Source: Mycobacterium intracellulare ATCC 13950
GTDB taxonomy: Bacteria; Actinomycetota; Actinomycetes; Mycobacteriales; Mycobacteriaceae
Length of the DNA stretch: 64,000 nucleotides
NCBI RefSeq assembly: GCF_000277125.1
Contig: NC_016946.1
Span: 4,030,001 to 4,094,000, forward strand
Reading direction: 5' to 3'
Translations under genes and position numbers: made by a program
Part shown: piece after piece, positions 43,944-53,075 of the stretch
Layout: each line of letters starts with the position of its first letter
How positions within the stretch are numbered: the first letter of the stretch is position 1
Notes under the pieces: generated by a model
What the model saw: the letters and a program-made list of their open reading frames with translations, nothing else
The model's database searches: none
What the model was told of the DNA's origin: nothing

Positions 43944-44789
43944 TCAGATCACGAAGTTGAGGTGCTCGACGATCTGGCCGGCCACGTCTTTGTCGCCACC
44001 GAGTTCGACGTCCTGGGCGCGCGCGGGGCACATCGGCCGGCCGCCGGCGAGCCTGGTGAACTGCAGCCCGTCCAGCCGGATCGTCGCCGTCGGCTCTTGT
44101 CCCGCGAAGCTGTCGACGACGGCGGCCCGACCGTCGACCCTGACCCGGATGGTGCGGGCCAGCGGGCCGGTGAGCTCGAATTGGACGCGCGAACCCTCGG
44201 GGGCCTTGGCCAGCCTGCCCACCACATAGCCCATCGTGGCGGCGATCTCGTCGACGGCAAGCGAGGCCGCCGGGCCGGCGAGCTCGTCGTCGGAGGGCGG
44301 CCGCTCCAATGCGACGCGGATGTCTTGCTCGTGCATCCAGCAATCGAACACCCGGATCCGCATGAACCGGCCGTAGGTGTCCGGGCCCGTGGGGGTCGCC
44401 GTCACCGCGTTCCACTCCTCGTCGGACAGGGACGTCAGGGCCGCGCGCCGGTCGTCGGTGATCGCCCGGAAGCTTTCCAGCACATCGGCATCCGCGTGGG
44501 TGCCCAGATGGCGAACCCAACACTCGTTCATCGCTCCGATGTCGTTGCGCACGTGCTCCAGCACGGAGACATCGATGTCGGGCTGGGGCGCGGCGATGCC
44601 GGCGAGGAAGGACTCGGTGCCGATCATGTGCGACACCAAGGCCTTGACGTCCCAGCCCGGCAGCGGACTCGCCGCCCGCCATTGCGCCTCGGACAGGCCC
44701 GCCAACAGCGCGTCGAGGTCGTCCCAAACGGCGAACAGACCGGTGAGCACGGTGGACTTGTCGAGTTTGGTGACGGGGCGATCGGCCAT
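43944..44789 (-). CDS. maleylpyruvate isomerase-family mycothiol-dependent (DinB-fold) enzyme
   Basis: A 281-residue protein. The N-terminal DinB-like four-helix bundle has metal-ligand motifs SHMIGTESFLAG and DCWMHEQDIR (H-x3-E and H). ASPLPGWDVKALVSHM is the family signature. The C-terminal part is a sterol-carrier-like domain. Such enzymes use mycothiol for isomerisation or S-conjugation. Corresponds to Rv3099c by order. Confidence 0.9.
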   Translation of the reverse strand: MADRPVTKLDKSTVLTGLFAVWDDLDALLAGLSEAQWRAASPLPGWDVKALVSHMIGTESFLAGIAAPQPDIDVSVLEHVRNDIGAMNECWVRHLGTHADADVLESFRAITDDRRAALTSLSDEEWNAVTATPTGPDTYGRFMRIRVFDCWMHEQDIRVALERPPSDDELAGPAASLAVDEIAATMGYVVGRLAKAPEGSRVQFELTGPLARTIRVRVDGRAAVVDSFAGQEPTATIRLDGLQFTRLAGGRPMCPARAQDVELGGDKDVAGQIVEHLNFVI

Positions 44790-44808
44790 GGTCAGGATCG
44801 TAGGCCGG

Positions 44809-45651
44809 TCAGGCCGACGCGATCATCGCCACGGACCCCATCGCGAGCACCATGCCGATCCCCTGCCAGCGGGTCACCCGCTCCCGCAGCACGACCATCG
44901 CCAGGACGACCGTCGCCGCCGGATACAGCGAGGTCAGGATGCTGGCCAACGACAGCAGCCAGGTGTGCAGGGCCGCCAGCATGGTGATGTTGGCGAAGAT
45001 GTCTAGGACGGCGACGGCGACCGCCAACCGCAACGGCTTGCCGCGCGGCATCTTCAGGTTCTGGCTGGTTGCGGCCATCGCGAAGATCACCAGGCTGGCG
45101 GCCACCCGGGCGAACACCAGCGGCCAGAGCTTGCAGACGTGGGGTGCCTGGTGCAGAAACACCAGGTTCAGTCCCATCGCCGAGCCCGCAACGACCGTGA
45201 GCCAGGCCACTTTTGGGGTGAACCGATATGGGGTCCCCTCGACGGGGGCCTCGCGGCTGACCAGCATCACCGCCCCCAGGGCCAGCACGACACCCACCAG
45301 GGCCGCCTGCCCCGGCCGCTCCCCCAGAGCCATACCCACTGCGACGGGTACCGCGGCGTTCAGCACGGCCGCCAGCGGTGAGACGACGGAGATCGGTCCC
45401 GAACCCAGCGCCGCGAAGAACGCCCACATGCCGAACGCCATGCCGATTCCGTAGAGGGTCCCCCACAGAACGGCCCCGACATGAATAGGGCCACCGACGA
45501 AGATGGCCATCACACCGAGTAGGACTGTCTCGATCGGATAGGCGACCAGCATGACGCGCAGCGCGGCCACCCGCCGAGCTGCGACACCGCCCACAAAATC
45601 GCTGACACCGTACGTAACGGCTGACAGCTGGGCGTACGCGGCGCCGATCAG
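44809..45651 (-). CDS. EamA/DMT-family transporter, probable CTG start
   Basis: About 280 residues with ten membrane helices in two EamA repeats (for example VVSPLAAVLNAAVPVAVGMALGERP and SLYPAATVVLAMVVLRERVTRWQG). Starting at the first standard codon (GTG 45594) would cut the first helix. In-frame sequence upstream reads LIGAAYAQLSAVTYGVSDF, the normal EamA beginning, back to a CTG at 45651. That CTG overlaps the smpB stop as CTGA, and AAGGG lies six bases before it. No ATG, GTG or TTG exists before the in-frame stop. Substrate unknown. Confidence 0.85.
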   Translation of the reverse strand: MIGAAYAQLSAVTYGVSDFVGGVAARRVAALRVMLVAYPIETVLLGVMAIFVGGPIHVGAVLWGTLYGIGMAFGMWAFFAALGSGPISVVSPLAAVLNAAVPVAVGMALGERPGQAALVGVVLALGAVMLVSREAPVEGTPYRFTPKVAWLTVVAGSAMGLNLVFLHQAPHVCKLWPLVFARVAASLVIFAMAATSQNLKMPRGKPLRLAVAVAVLDIFANITMLAALHTWLLSLASILTSLYPAATVVLAMVVLRERVTRWQGIGMVLAMGSVAMIASA

Positions 45652-46157
45652 GTCATGCCCTTCGCTCGGCGCCCTAGTTCACGGACCACTTCGCGCTGTG
45701 CGTCGCGCTGGGCCATGTCCTGGCGTTTGTCGTAAGCCCTTTTGCCGCGCGCAAGGGCCAGTTCGACCTTGACCTTGCCCTCGGAGAAATACAGAGACAG
45801 CGGCATCAAGGCGAGGTTACCATCTCGAATCTTGCCGACCAGCCTGTCGATTTGTTGCCGATGTAACAACAACTTTCGGTTGCGCCGGGGGTCATGATTG
45901 GTCCAGCTACCGTGCTGGTACTCCGCAATGTACAAGTTGCGCAACCACACTTCGCCGTCGTCGATCGTTGCGAAGGCGTCAGCTAACGAAGCTTGGCCCT
46001 CGCGCAGGCTTTTGACCTCGGTGCCTTGCAGCGCGACCCCGGCCTCGAACGATTCGATGATCGAATAGTTATGCCGCGCTTTGCGATTGGTGGCCACAAC
46101 TTGTTTGCTGCCGCCTTTGCCGCCCGCCGCCTTGGCCCGGCCGGATCCCTTGGCCAC
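45648..46157 (-). CDS. smpB: SsrA-binding protein SmpB
   Basis: 169 residues with the OB-fold core NRKARHNYSIIESFEAGVALQGTEVKSLREGQASLADAF, the HDPRRNRKLLLHRQQI segment and the basic C-terminal tail GKRAYDKRQDMAQRDAQREV that reads the empty A site. It carries tmRNA to stalled ribosomes. GTG start 46157, two bases after the ftsX stop. An N-terminal Gly/Lys extension (AKGSGRAKAAGGKGG) is present. Confidence 0.96.
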   Translation of the reverse strand: MAKGSGRAKAAGGKGGSKQVVATNRKARHNYSIIESFEAGVALQGTEVKSLREGQASLADAFATIDDGEVWLRNLYIAEYQHGSWTNHDPRRNRKLLLHRQQIDRLVGKIRDGNLALMPLSLYFSEGKVKVELALARGKRAYDKRQDMAQRDAQREVVRELGRRAKGMT

Positions 46158-46159
46158 AG

Positions 46160-47053
46160 CTACCGCCGGATATAGAGGCGCAAGGTCGCGTACGCCGTCA
46201 GGGCCGCCATCGACACGCCGAGCAGAAACAGCCACGGCGAGATATAGAGGATGTCGGCGTAGTCGACCTTGGCGATCAGGTGAGCTTGGTAGAACTGGCT
46301 CAGCGCGTTGTCCAGGAACAAGGCCCGCACCAACATCAGGCCGATGACCGCGATGGCGACACCGATGGACGCGGCCAGCATCGCCTCCACCAGGAAGGGC
46401 AGCTGGGTGTACCACCGGCTGGCGCCCACCAGCCGCATGATCCCGATCTCCGTGCGTCGCGTGTAGGCCGCGACCTGCACCATGTTGGCGATCAACAGGA
46501 TCGCCCCGACCGCCTGCACCAGCGCGACGGCGAACGCGGCATCCCGCAACCCGTCGAGCACCGCGAACAGCCGGTCGATCAGGTCCTTCTCGTTGAGGAT
46601 GCTGCGCACCCCCGGCTGCCCCTGCATCGCGGCGTCGAATTCCGCGTGCTGTTCGGGGTTGTTGAGTTTGACGATGAACGACGCGGGGAACGAGTCCTTG
46701 CCCGCGACGTCCTTGAACTCCGGGAACTTCTTGATGGCGTCGTTGTAGGCGTCCTGCCGGTTGACGAACCGCACCGACTTGACGTCCTGTCGCGCATCGA
46801 CCTTGTCGCGCAGCGCCTTACACGGAGCGGACGCGCACGTCGCGTCGTTGGCGGAGATGTCGTCGGTGAGGAAGACTTGCGTCTCGACGCGGTCGAGATA
46901 GATCTCCCGGGAGTTGTCGGCCAGCCGTACCACCAGCAGGCCGCCGCCGAACAGCCCGATCGAGATGGCAGTCGTCAGGATCATCGCGGCCGTCATCGTG
47001 ACGTTGCGGCGAAGGCCGGTCAGGACCTCGTTGAGCAGGAAGCCGAAGCGCAC
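46160..47053 (-). CDS. ftsX: cell division protein FtsX
   Basis: 297 residues, four membrane helices, with a large outer loop between the first two (about residues 45-165) containing two Cys (CASAPCK). In mycobacteria this loop binds and activates the peptidoglycan hydrolase RipC. The ending LYIRR and [19 protein letters not shown] before helix 3 are typical. GTG start abuts the ftsE stop directly. Confidence 0.96.
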   Translation of the reverse strand: MRFGFLLNEVLTGLRRNVTMTAAMILTTAISIGLFGGGLLVVRLADNSREIYLDRVETQVFLTDDISANDATCASAPCKALRDKVDARQDVKSVRFVNRQDAYNDAIKKFPEFKDVAGKDSFPASFIVKLNNPEQHAEFDAAMQGQPGVRSILNEKDLIDRLFAVLDGLRDAAFAVALVQAVGAILLIANMVQVAAYTRRTEIGIMRLVGASRWYTQLPFLVEAMLAASIGVAIAVIGLMLVRALFLDNALSQFYQAHLIAKVDYADILYISPWLFLLGVSMAALTAYATLRLYIRR

Positions 47054-47743
47054 TTAGCGGTCCATCCCGTAGACGCCACGCTGCTCGTCGCGCACCAGCC
47101 TGCCCAACGACAGCTCGACGACGCGCTGGCGCATCGAGTCGACGATGTGATGGTCGTGTGTCGCCATCAACACCGTCGTCCCGGTGCGGTTGATCCGCTC
47201 CAACAAATCCATGATGTCCTTACTGGTATCTGGGTCGAGGTTGCCCGTCGGCTCGTCCGCCAGCAGCACCAGCGGCCGGTTGACGTAGGCCCGCGCGATC
47301 GCCACGCGTTGCTGCTCGCCGCCGGACAGCTCGTGGGGCAGCCGGTTTGCCTTCCCCGACAGGCCGACGGTTTCCAGCACGTCGGGCACCACGCGGTTGA
47401 TCGCGTCACTGCGCTTGCCGATCACTTCCAGCGCGAAGGCGACGTTCTCGTACACGGTCTTCTGCTGCAGCAGGCGAAAGTCCTGAAAGACCGTTCCGAT
47501 CACCTGACGCAGCTTCGGTACGTGACGACCGCGCAGCTTGTTGACGTGGAACTTCGACACTCGGATGTCGCCGGAGGTCGGGCTCTCCTCGCCGAGCAGC
47601 AGCCGCATGAACGTCGACTTGCCCGAACCCGACGGGCCGATCAGGAAGACGAATTCACCCTTGTCGATCTTGACGTTGACGTCCTCCAATGCGGGACGGG
47701 CCGCGCTTTTGTACTTCTTGCTGACGTGGTCCAGGGTGATCAT
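47054..47743 (-). CDS. ftsE: cell division ATP-binding protein FtsE
   Basis: A 229-residue ABC ATPase: Walker [11 protein letters not shown]-loop VFQDFRLL, signature [14 protein letters not shown], Walker [12 protein letters not shown] and the switch His in MATHDHHIV. It drives the FtsX membrane protein in the divisome. ATG 47743 ([11 protein letters not shown]) is preferred over GTG 47746. Confidence 0.97.
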   Translation of the reverse strand: MITLDHVSKKYKSAARPALEDVNVKIDKGEFVFLIGPSGSGKSTFMRLLLGEESPTSGDIRVSKFHVNKLRGRHVPKLRQVIGTVFQDFRLLQQKTVYENVAFALEVIGKRSDAINRVVPDVLETVGLSGKANRLPHELSGGEQQRVAIARAYVNRPLVLLADEPTGNLDPDTSKDIMDLLERINRTGTTVLMATHDHHIVDSMRQRVVELSLGRLVRDEQRGVYGMDR

Positions 47744-47786
47744 CACGGCACGCCAGTGTAGCGGTGATTTTCGCTGGCAGGCGAAG

Positions 47787-48275
47787 TCAACGGGCCGGGG
47801 GCGACGTCGTGGGGGTCGGACCGGGGCCCGGCTGCGGTTGCTCGGGCGTCGGCGTGGGCGGGCTCGTGCTCGGCGGGCAGAACGGCGCCGGGAGGATGCA
47901 CGGCAGCTGCGGCATCTGGAACGGCGGCGTAGTGGTGGTGGTCGTGGTCACCGGGGGTGGCGGCGGTGGAGGCGGCGGCGTGGTCGTCGGGGTCGGCGTA
48001 TAGGTGACGGTCGCCGGCGGCTGCTGCACGCGGCTGCGCGGCACCCACGTGTAGTTGGGATCGGGCACGAACCCCGGCGGCACCACTTGCTGGGCCGGGG
48101 GCTTTGGCGCCGGCGCCGGGCGGTAGGTGTCGTAGGTCCACCACACCAGGAAAAAGGCGATGATCAGCACCAGGGTCGACGTGCGCATCCGCCCGCCGAA
48201 GACGTAATTCGGCCAGCGATGTTCGGCATCCGTGTCGTCGCCGCGCTTCTCGAGGATGTTCAGGGTGAATTTCAC
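47787..48275 (-). CDS. proline-rich single-pass membrane protein
   Basis: A 162-residue protein: N-terminal cytosolic part, one membrane helix ([20 protein letters not shown], about 32-51), then an outward tail dominated by Pro and Thr ([23 protein letters not shown]). Corresponds to Rv3103c. It starts by GTGA overlap with the MscS-type gene and sits between that gene and ftsE, so it may act in the envelope with FtsEX. No enzymatic motif. Confidence 0.88.
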   Translation of the reverse strand: MKFTLNILEKRGDDTDAEHRWPNYVFGGRMRTSTLVLIIAFFLVWWTYDTYRPAPAPKPPAQQVVPPGFVPDPNYTWVPRSRVQQPPATVTYTPTPTTTPPPPPPPPPVTTTTTTTPPFQMPQLPCILPAPFCPPSTSPPTPTPEQPQPGPGPTPTTSPPAR

Positions 48276-49249
48276 CGCTTTTGCCCCGCACCTTGGACGT
48301 CATTATCGGTTTGCCGTTCGGCGGCCGGGACGGACGCGTCGTCGACCAGCTCCACCCGCGCGTCCGCCGCCGTCACGATCCCGACGCGGGCCAGCGCGCG
48401 GATGACCAGGACACGCAGCTGCCGGCCGACCTCGAACTGCTTACCGGGCAGGGTGCGGGCCACCATTCGCAAGGTGACGGTGTCCACTTCGATGCTCTCC
48501 ACCCCCATCACGGTGGGCGCATCCAGCAGCAATGCCCCCAGCACGGGGTTGTCCATCGCGCGGTCGCATTCCTGGTGCAGGACCTCGTTGACCCGGTTCA
48601 GGTCGGCGCTGGTCGACACCGGAATGTCCACCACCGCGCGCGCCCAATCCTTGGACAGGTTGACCACCTTGACGATCTGCCCGTTCGGGATGGTCAGCAC
48701 CTCGCCGTCCGGCGAGCGCAGCCGGGTCACCCGCAACGTCACGTTCTCGACGGTGCCGCTGGCTTCCGTGGCCGCAACGACGGTGAGGGTGACCAGATCC
48801 CCGAAGCCGTACTGCCGCTCCACCAGGATGAAAAAGCCGGACAGCAGGTCTCTCACCAACTGCTGGGCGCCGAAACCCAGGGCGGCGCCGACCACGGTGG
48901 CCGGGGCGACCAGACCCCCCACCGAGAACTGCAGCACGTCGGCGATCTGCAGCATGACCCAGATGCCGATGATGACGACCGATACCCAGGAGATCACCGA
49001 GGCCACGGCCTGGCGGTGCTTGGAGGCTTCCGAGCGCACCAGCGCGTCGCTTTCGGCGAAGCCGAGGTTGAGCTGCCGGGTCACCTGCTGTGCCACCCAG
49101 TTGACGAACCTCGCCGCCAGCACCGCCGCGATCAGCACCATGGCGATCCGCAGACCCCTGGTGATGATCCACTCACCGATCTCGCCCCGCCAGAAGTCGT
49201 GCCAACGGTGCGTCATCGAGGCCGCAAGAATGCTTGTGTTATTCGTCAT
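48272..49249 (-). CDS. MscS-family mechanosensitive ion channel
   Basis: About 325 residues: three to four membrane helices, then the MscS pore-lining/beta region [32 protein letters not shown] and the [14 protein letters not shown] loop. It releases solutes on osmotic downshock. Corresponds to Rv3104c. ATG 49249 overlaps the prfB end by eleven bases; the open frame extends inside prfB but conserved sequence begins here. Confidence 0.9.
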   Translation of the reverse strand: MTNNTSILAASMTHRWHDFWRGEIGEWIITRGLRIAMVLIAAVLAARFVNWVAQQVTRQLNLGFAESDALVRSEASKHRQAVASVISWVSVVIIGIWVMLQIADVLQFSVGGLVAPATVVGAALGFGAQQLVRDLLSGFFILVERQYGFGDLVTLTVVAATEASGTVENVTLRVTRLRSPDGEVLTIPNGQIVKVVNLSKDWARAVVDIPVSTSADLNRVNEVLHQECDRAMDNPVLGALLLDAPTVMGVESIEVDTVTLRMVARTLPGKQFEVGRQLRVLVIRALARVGIVTAADARVELVDDASVPAAERQTDNDVQGAGQKR

Positions 49250-50351
49250 CTTTTCGGTTGCGCCAACGGATTCCCGCTTCCAGGAATCCGTCGATGTCTC
49301 CATCCAGGACGGCCGCCGGATTGCCGACCTCGTATTCGGTCCGCAGGTCCTTGACCATCTGATAGGGGTGCAGCACGTAGGAGCGCATCTGGTTGCCCCA
49401 CGAACTGCCGCCTTCGCCTTTTAACGCGTCCAGCTCCGCGCGTTCTTCGGATCGCTTGCGCTCCAACAACTTTGCCTGAAGCACTCGCATCGCCGAGATC
49501 TTGTTCTGCAATTGCGATTTTTCGTTCTGGCAAGTGACGACGATACCCGTTGGGACGTGGGTTAAACGTACCGCGGAGTCGGTGGTGTTCACGGATTGGC
49601 CGCCCGGGCCGCTCGAACGGTAAACGTCAACGCGCACATCGCCTTCCGGAATGTCGATGTGATCGGTGGTCTCCACCACAGGCAGCACCTCGACTTCGGC
49701 GAACGAGGTCTGACGCCGGCTCTGGTTGTCGAACGGGCTGATTCGCACCAGCCGATGGGTGCCCTGCTCCACCGACAACGTGCCGTAGGCGAACGGGGCG
49801 TGCACGGCGAACGTCGCGCTCTTGATGCCGGCCTCTTCGGCGTAGGAGGTGTCGAACAGCTCGACGGGATACTTGTGCTGCTCGGCCCACCGGATATACA
49901 TCCGCATTAGCATCTCGGCCCAGTCGGCGGCGTCCACCCCACCGGCGCCGGAACGGATCGTGACCAGCGCCTCGCGCTCGTCGTACTCGCCCGAGAGCAG
50001 GGTGCGCACCTCGGTGGCCTCGATCTCGGCCTGCAGCGCCTTCAACTCGGCGTCCGCCTCGGCCAGCGCCTCTGCCGCGCCCTCGCCCTCCTCGGCCGCC
50101 AGCTCGTACAGCACCGGCAGGTCGTCCAGACGCCCCCGCAGCTCCTCGATCCGGCGCAGCTCGCCCTGGGCGTGGGACAACTCGCTGGTCACCCGCTGGG
50201 CGCGGGTCTGGTCGTCCCACAACTGAGGATCGGAAGCCTCGCGTTCGAGCTTCTCGATGCGGGCGCGCAGACCGTCCACATCGAGCACCCGCTCCACCGT
50301 GGTCAGGGTGGAGTCGAGGGCGGCGATGTCGGCTTGACGGTCGGGTTCCAC
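49239..50351 (-). CDS. prfB: peptide chain release factor 2
   Basis: 370 residues. The stop-codon-reading motif SPF ([15 protein letters not shown]) recognises UGA/UAA and the catalytic GGQ lies in [16 protein letters not shown]. There is no programmed frameshift: the frame runs unbroken from GTG 50351, unlike E. coli. Corresponds to Rv3105c. First gene of the run through mscS, ftsEX, smpB and the EamA transporter. Confidence 0.96.
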   Translation of the reverse strand: MEPDRQADIAALDSTLTTVERVLDVDGLRARIEKLEREASDPQLWDDQTRAQRVTSELSHAQGELRRIEELRGRLDDLPVLYELAAEEGEGAAEALAEADAELKALQAEIEATEVRTLLSGEYDEREALVTIRSGAGGVDAADWAEMLMRMYIRWAEQHKYPVELFDTSYAEEAGIKSATFAVHAPFAYGTLSVEQGTHRLVRISPFDNQSRRQTSFAEVEVLPVVETTDHIDIPEGDVRVDVYRSSGPGGQSVNTTDSAVRLTHVPTGIVVTCQNEKSQLQNKISAMRVLQAKLLERKRSEERAELDALKGEGGSSWGNQMRSYVLHPYQMVKDLRTEYEVGNPAAVLDGDIDGFLEAGIRWRNRKDDE

Positions 50352-50522
50352 AGCCGACAACGTTACCGGGGGCCGCCAGCCTGCCCGGCCACCGGCGAGT
50401 GCTGAGGTCACGACCAGCGGTCATGCGTTTAGAGTCGAGGCACGATCATGTGCGCCCCGCGTTGCGCGCCGGCCTATTTTGGAAGCCCCCGGCGCTGACG
50501 TGGCCCGAATAGAAGGTCGAGA

Positions 50523-51899
50523 ATGCGCCCGTACCACGTTGCAATCGTCGGCTCCGGACCGTCGGGGTTCTTCGCCGCGTCCTCCTTGCTGAAGGCGGCC
50601 GACGCGTCGCAGGACATCGATGTCGCCGTTGACATGCTGGAGATGCTCCCCACCCCGTGGGGGCTGGTGCGCTCCGGCGTCGCGCCCGATCATCCGAAGA
50701 TCAAGTCGATCAGCAAGCAATTCGAGAAGACGGCCCAAGATCCGCGGTTCCGTTTCTTCGGCAACGTCTCGGTCGGCGAGCACGTGCAAGCCAGTGAGCT
50801 CGCCGAGCGTTACGACGCCGTCATCTATGCCGTCGGTGCCCAGTCCGACCGCGCGCTGAACATCCCCGGCGAGGAGTTGCCGGGCAGCATCGCCGCCGTC
50901 GATTTCGTGGGCTGGTACAACGCGCATCCCAACTTCGAGGAGGCCACGCCCGACCTGTCGGGCGCGCGCGCCGTGGTCGTCGGCAACGGCAACGTCGCCC
51001 TCGACGTCGCGCGCATCCTGGTCACCGATCCCGACGTGCTGGGCCAGACCGACATCGCCGACCACGCGCTGGAGTCGTTGCGGCCGTGCGGGGTCGACGA
51101 AGTGGTGGTCATCGGCCGGCGCGGGCCCCTGCAGACCGCGTTCACCACGCTCGAACTTCGCGAGCTGGGCGATCTGGAGAACGTCGACGTGATCGTCGAC
51201 CCGGCGCAGCTCGAGGGCGTGAGCGACGAGGACGCCGCCGCGGCCGGCAAGACGGCCAAGCAGAACATCAACGTGCTGCGTGATTACGCGAAGCGCTCCC
51301 CGCGCCCGGGGCATCGCCGGATCGTGTTGCGCTTCATGACCTCGCCGATCGAGATCAAGGGCGAGGGCCGGGTGGAGCGGATTGTGCTCGGCCGCAACGA
51401 GCTCGTCACCGACGCCAACGGGCGGGTCTCCGCCAACGACACCGGCGAGCGCGAGGAGCTGCCGGTGCAGCTGGTGGTGCGCTCGGTCGGTTACCGCGGC
51501 GTGCCCACGCCGGGGCTACCGTTCGACGAGAAGACCGCGACGATCCCCAATAGTGGGGGCCGGGTCGACGGGAGCCGCAACGAATACGTGGTCGGGTGGA
51601 TCAAGCGCGGGCCGACCGGCGTCATCGGCACCAACAAGAAGGACTCCCAGGACACCGTGGACACGCTGCTCGCCGACCTGGCCAGCGCCGCCCGCCCCGA
51701 TGGTGGCGGCCTGGCGGATTTCCCGGACGACCACGCCGATCAGCTGGCCGAATGGCTGGCCTCGCGCCAGCCCAAACTGGTCACCTCGGCGCATTGGGAG
51801 CTCATCGACGCCCACGAGCGGGCGGCCGGCGAGCCGCACGGGCGCCCCCGGGTCAAGCTGCCGAGCTTGGCCAAGTTGCTTCGGGTCAGCCACGGCTAG
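50523..51899 (+). CDS. fprA: NADPH-ferredoxin reductase FprA
   Basis: A 458-residue flavoprotein of the adrenodoxin-reductase type. FAD site at the N terminus (YHVAIVGSGPSGFFAASSLLKA), PWGLVRSGVAPDHPKIK, the NADPH-binding GNGNVALDVARIL and the C-terminal GWIKRGPTGVIGTNKKDS. It passes electrons from NADPH to ferredoxins for P450s and other oxygenases. Corresponds to Rv3106. ATG 50523 follows AGAAGG. Divergent from prfB over a 171-base shared leader. Confidence 0.96.
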   Translation: MRPYHVAIVGSGPSGFFAASSLLKAADASQDIDVAVDMLEMLPTPWGLVRSGVAPDHPKIKSISKQFEKTAQDPRFRFFGNVSVGEHVQASELAERYDAVIYAVGAQSDRALNIPGEELPGSIAAVDFVGWYNAHPNFEEATPDLSGARAVVVGNGNVALDVARILVTDPDVLGQTDIADHALESLRPCGVDEVVVIGRRGPLQTAFTTLELRELGDLENVDVIVDPAQLEGVSDEDAAAAGKTAKQNINVLRDYAKRSPRPGHRRIVLRFMTSPIEIKGEGRVERIVLGRNELVTDANGRVSANDTGEREELPVQLVVRSVGYRGVPTPGLPFDEKTATIPNSGGRVDGSRNEYVVGWIKRGPTGVIGTNKKDSQDTVDTLLADLASAARPDGGGLADFPDDHADQLAEWLASRQPKLVTSAHWELIDAHERAAGEPHGRPRVKLPSLAKLLRVSHG

Positions 51900-51946
51900 A
51901 TCGCCGGCCCTACTCAACGCCGGCGATTCTCCGTAGCGTTGGGGTC

Positions 51947-52363
51947 GTGCGTAGCGACGAACCGGTGAGCGTACTCACCGAGGACGAGAACTGGAATCGG
52001 TTGGGCAGTGTCACGCTGGGCCGGCTGGTCACCAACTTCGCCGGTGAGCCCGAGATCTTTCCGGTCAACTTCGTGGCGCAGGACCGCACCGTGCTGTTCC
52101 GCACCGCCGAGGGCACCAAACTGTTCTCGGCCGTGGCGAACCACGCGGTGGTCTTCGAGGTGGACGACCACAACCTCGTCGAAGGCTGGAGCGTCATCGT
52201 CCGCGGTCGCGCCCGGCTGCTGAAAACCGACGCGGACATTGCACACGCAGACCGCGCGCAGTTACTGCCGTGGACCGCCATGCGCAAGCCGCACTATGTG
52301 CGGATCACCCCGACCGAGGTCACCGGTCGTCATTTCCGGTTCGGCCCGGAGCCCGATTCATAG
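51947..52363 (+). CDS. pyridoxamine 5'-phosphate oxidase-fold protein
   Basis: A 138-residue split-barrel protein. SVTLGRLVTNFAGEPEIFPVNFVAQDRTVLFRTAEGTKLFSAV and VVFEVDDHNLVEGWSVIVRGRARLL are typical of the Rv3129-like PPOX group that binds flavin, F420 or heme. GTG start at 51947. Its 3' end touches the remains of a universal stress gene on the other strand. Function unknown. Confidence 0.85.
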   Translation: MRSDEPVSVLTEDENWNRLGSVTLGRLVTNFAGEPEIFPVNFVAQDRTVLFRTAEGTKLFSAVANHAVVFEVDDHNLVEGWSVIVRGRARLLKTDADIAHADRAQLLPWTAMRKPHYVRITPTEVTGRHFRFGPEPDS

Positions 52364-52840
52364 GTTGCCACAGCGGATCGCGAGCACGGAGTGCCTGCTC
52401 CGCGTGCGCGTCGGGATACAACCGCATCCACCGTGCGAGTCGGCGATCCAATTGCGCGGGCGCCGTGAAGTTTCCGAGCGCAGCATCGCGCGAGATCGAC
52501 ACCGCTCGCAGTGTGGCTCCGCGCAGCCTCGCTTCCTCGAAAGCGTGCCGCAGCACCGTGCCGTTGTCCACCTCGGCGACGACGGTGCCGACCTGCGCGA
52601 GCCTTCGGCTGGTCGACCGATGGATCACGGCGACCGGGAATAGGGCCGCGCGGACCAACGAGAACGCAACCGATCAGCTTGAAAACCGTTTTGCCCCAGA
52701 GGATGTCCGCTTCCACCTTGCGCGGTTCGCCGGCCGCGTCGACGGCCGATGGGCGTCGGCAAGCGCGGCGCGCGCGACGGCGAGTCGGGTAATCCGTCGA
52801 TTCCCACGACAATCGCCGGAGCCGAATACATTTTGCTCAT
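52362..52840 (-). pseudogene. decayed universal stress protein gene (Rv3134c-type)
   Basis: Three minus-strand frames hold consecutive pieces of one UspA-type protein: MYSAPAIVVGIDG (from 52840), KVEADILWGKTVFKLI (52719-52672) and LFPVAVIHRSTS...VVAEVDNGTVLRHAFEEARLRGATLRAV (52658 onward). They align in order with what I recall of Rv3134c, with large deletions between pieces, two frame changes and a lost C terminus. Rv3134c heads the dosRS operon in M. tuberculosis; no dosRS genes follow here. Confidence 0.82.
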
Positions 52841-53075
52841 CGCGACTTCCTTCGTTGAGCGGTGCGTTCTCAGGCTATTGGCCGTAAAGCGCTCTCCCCC
52901 AAGGAGATCGGTCTCGAATTTGGCGCCATTGGAACCGACTGGCCGCGAAACGCTGCGAATTCACTGTTGCCATCGCGATGCCGGCAACCGAATACTGGGT
53001 GCGGACGAAAACCGGGTTTGTTTGACATGCGAGACAGCGGCACCACAGCCACCACCTAGACGGGAGACCTCGCGC

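Noticed and set aside
47919..47999. GGTGGTGGT/CCACCACC-rich tract that looks like a simple repeat.
   Set aside because: Codes for the Pro/Thr tail of the membrane protein at 47787-48275; ordinary low complexity.
52749..53075. In-frame extension of norB to a start at 52749.
   Set aside because: The added residues are non-protein-like and overlap the stress-gene remnant; ATG 53076 gives the normal qNOR N terminus.
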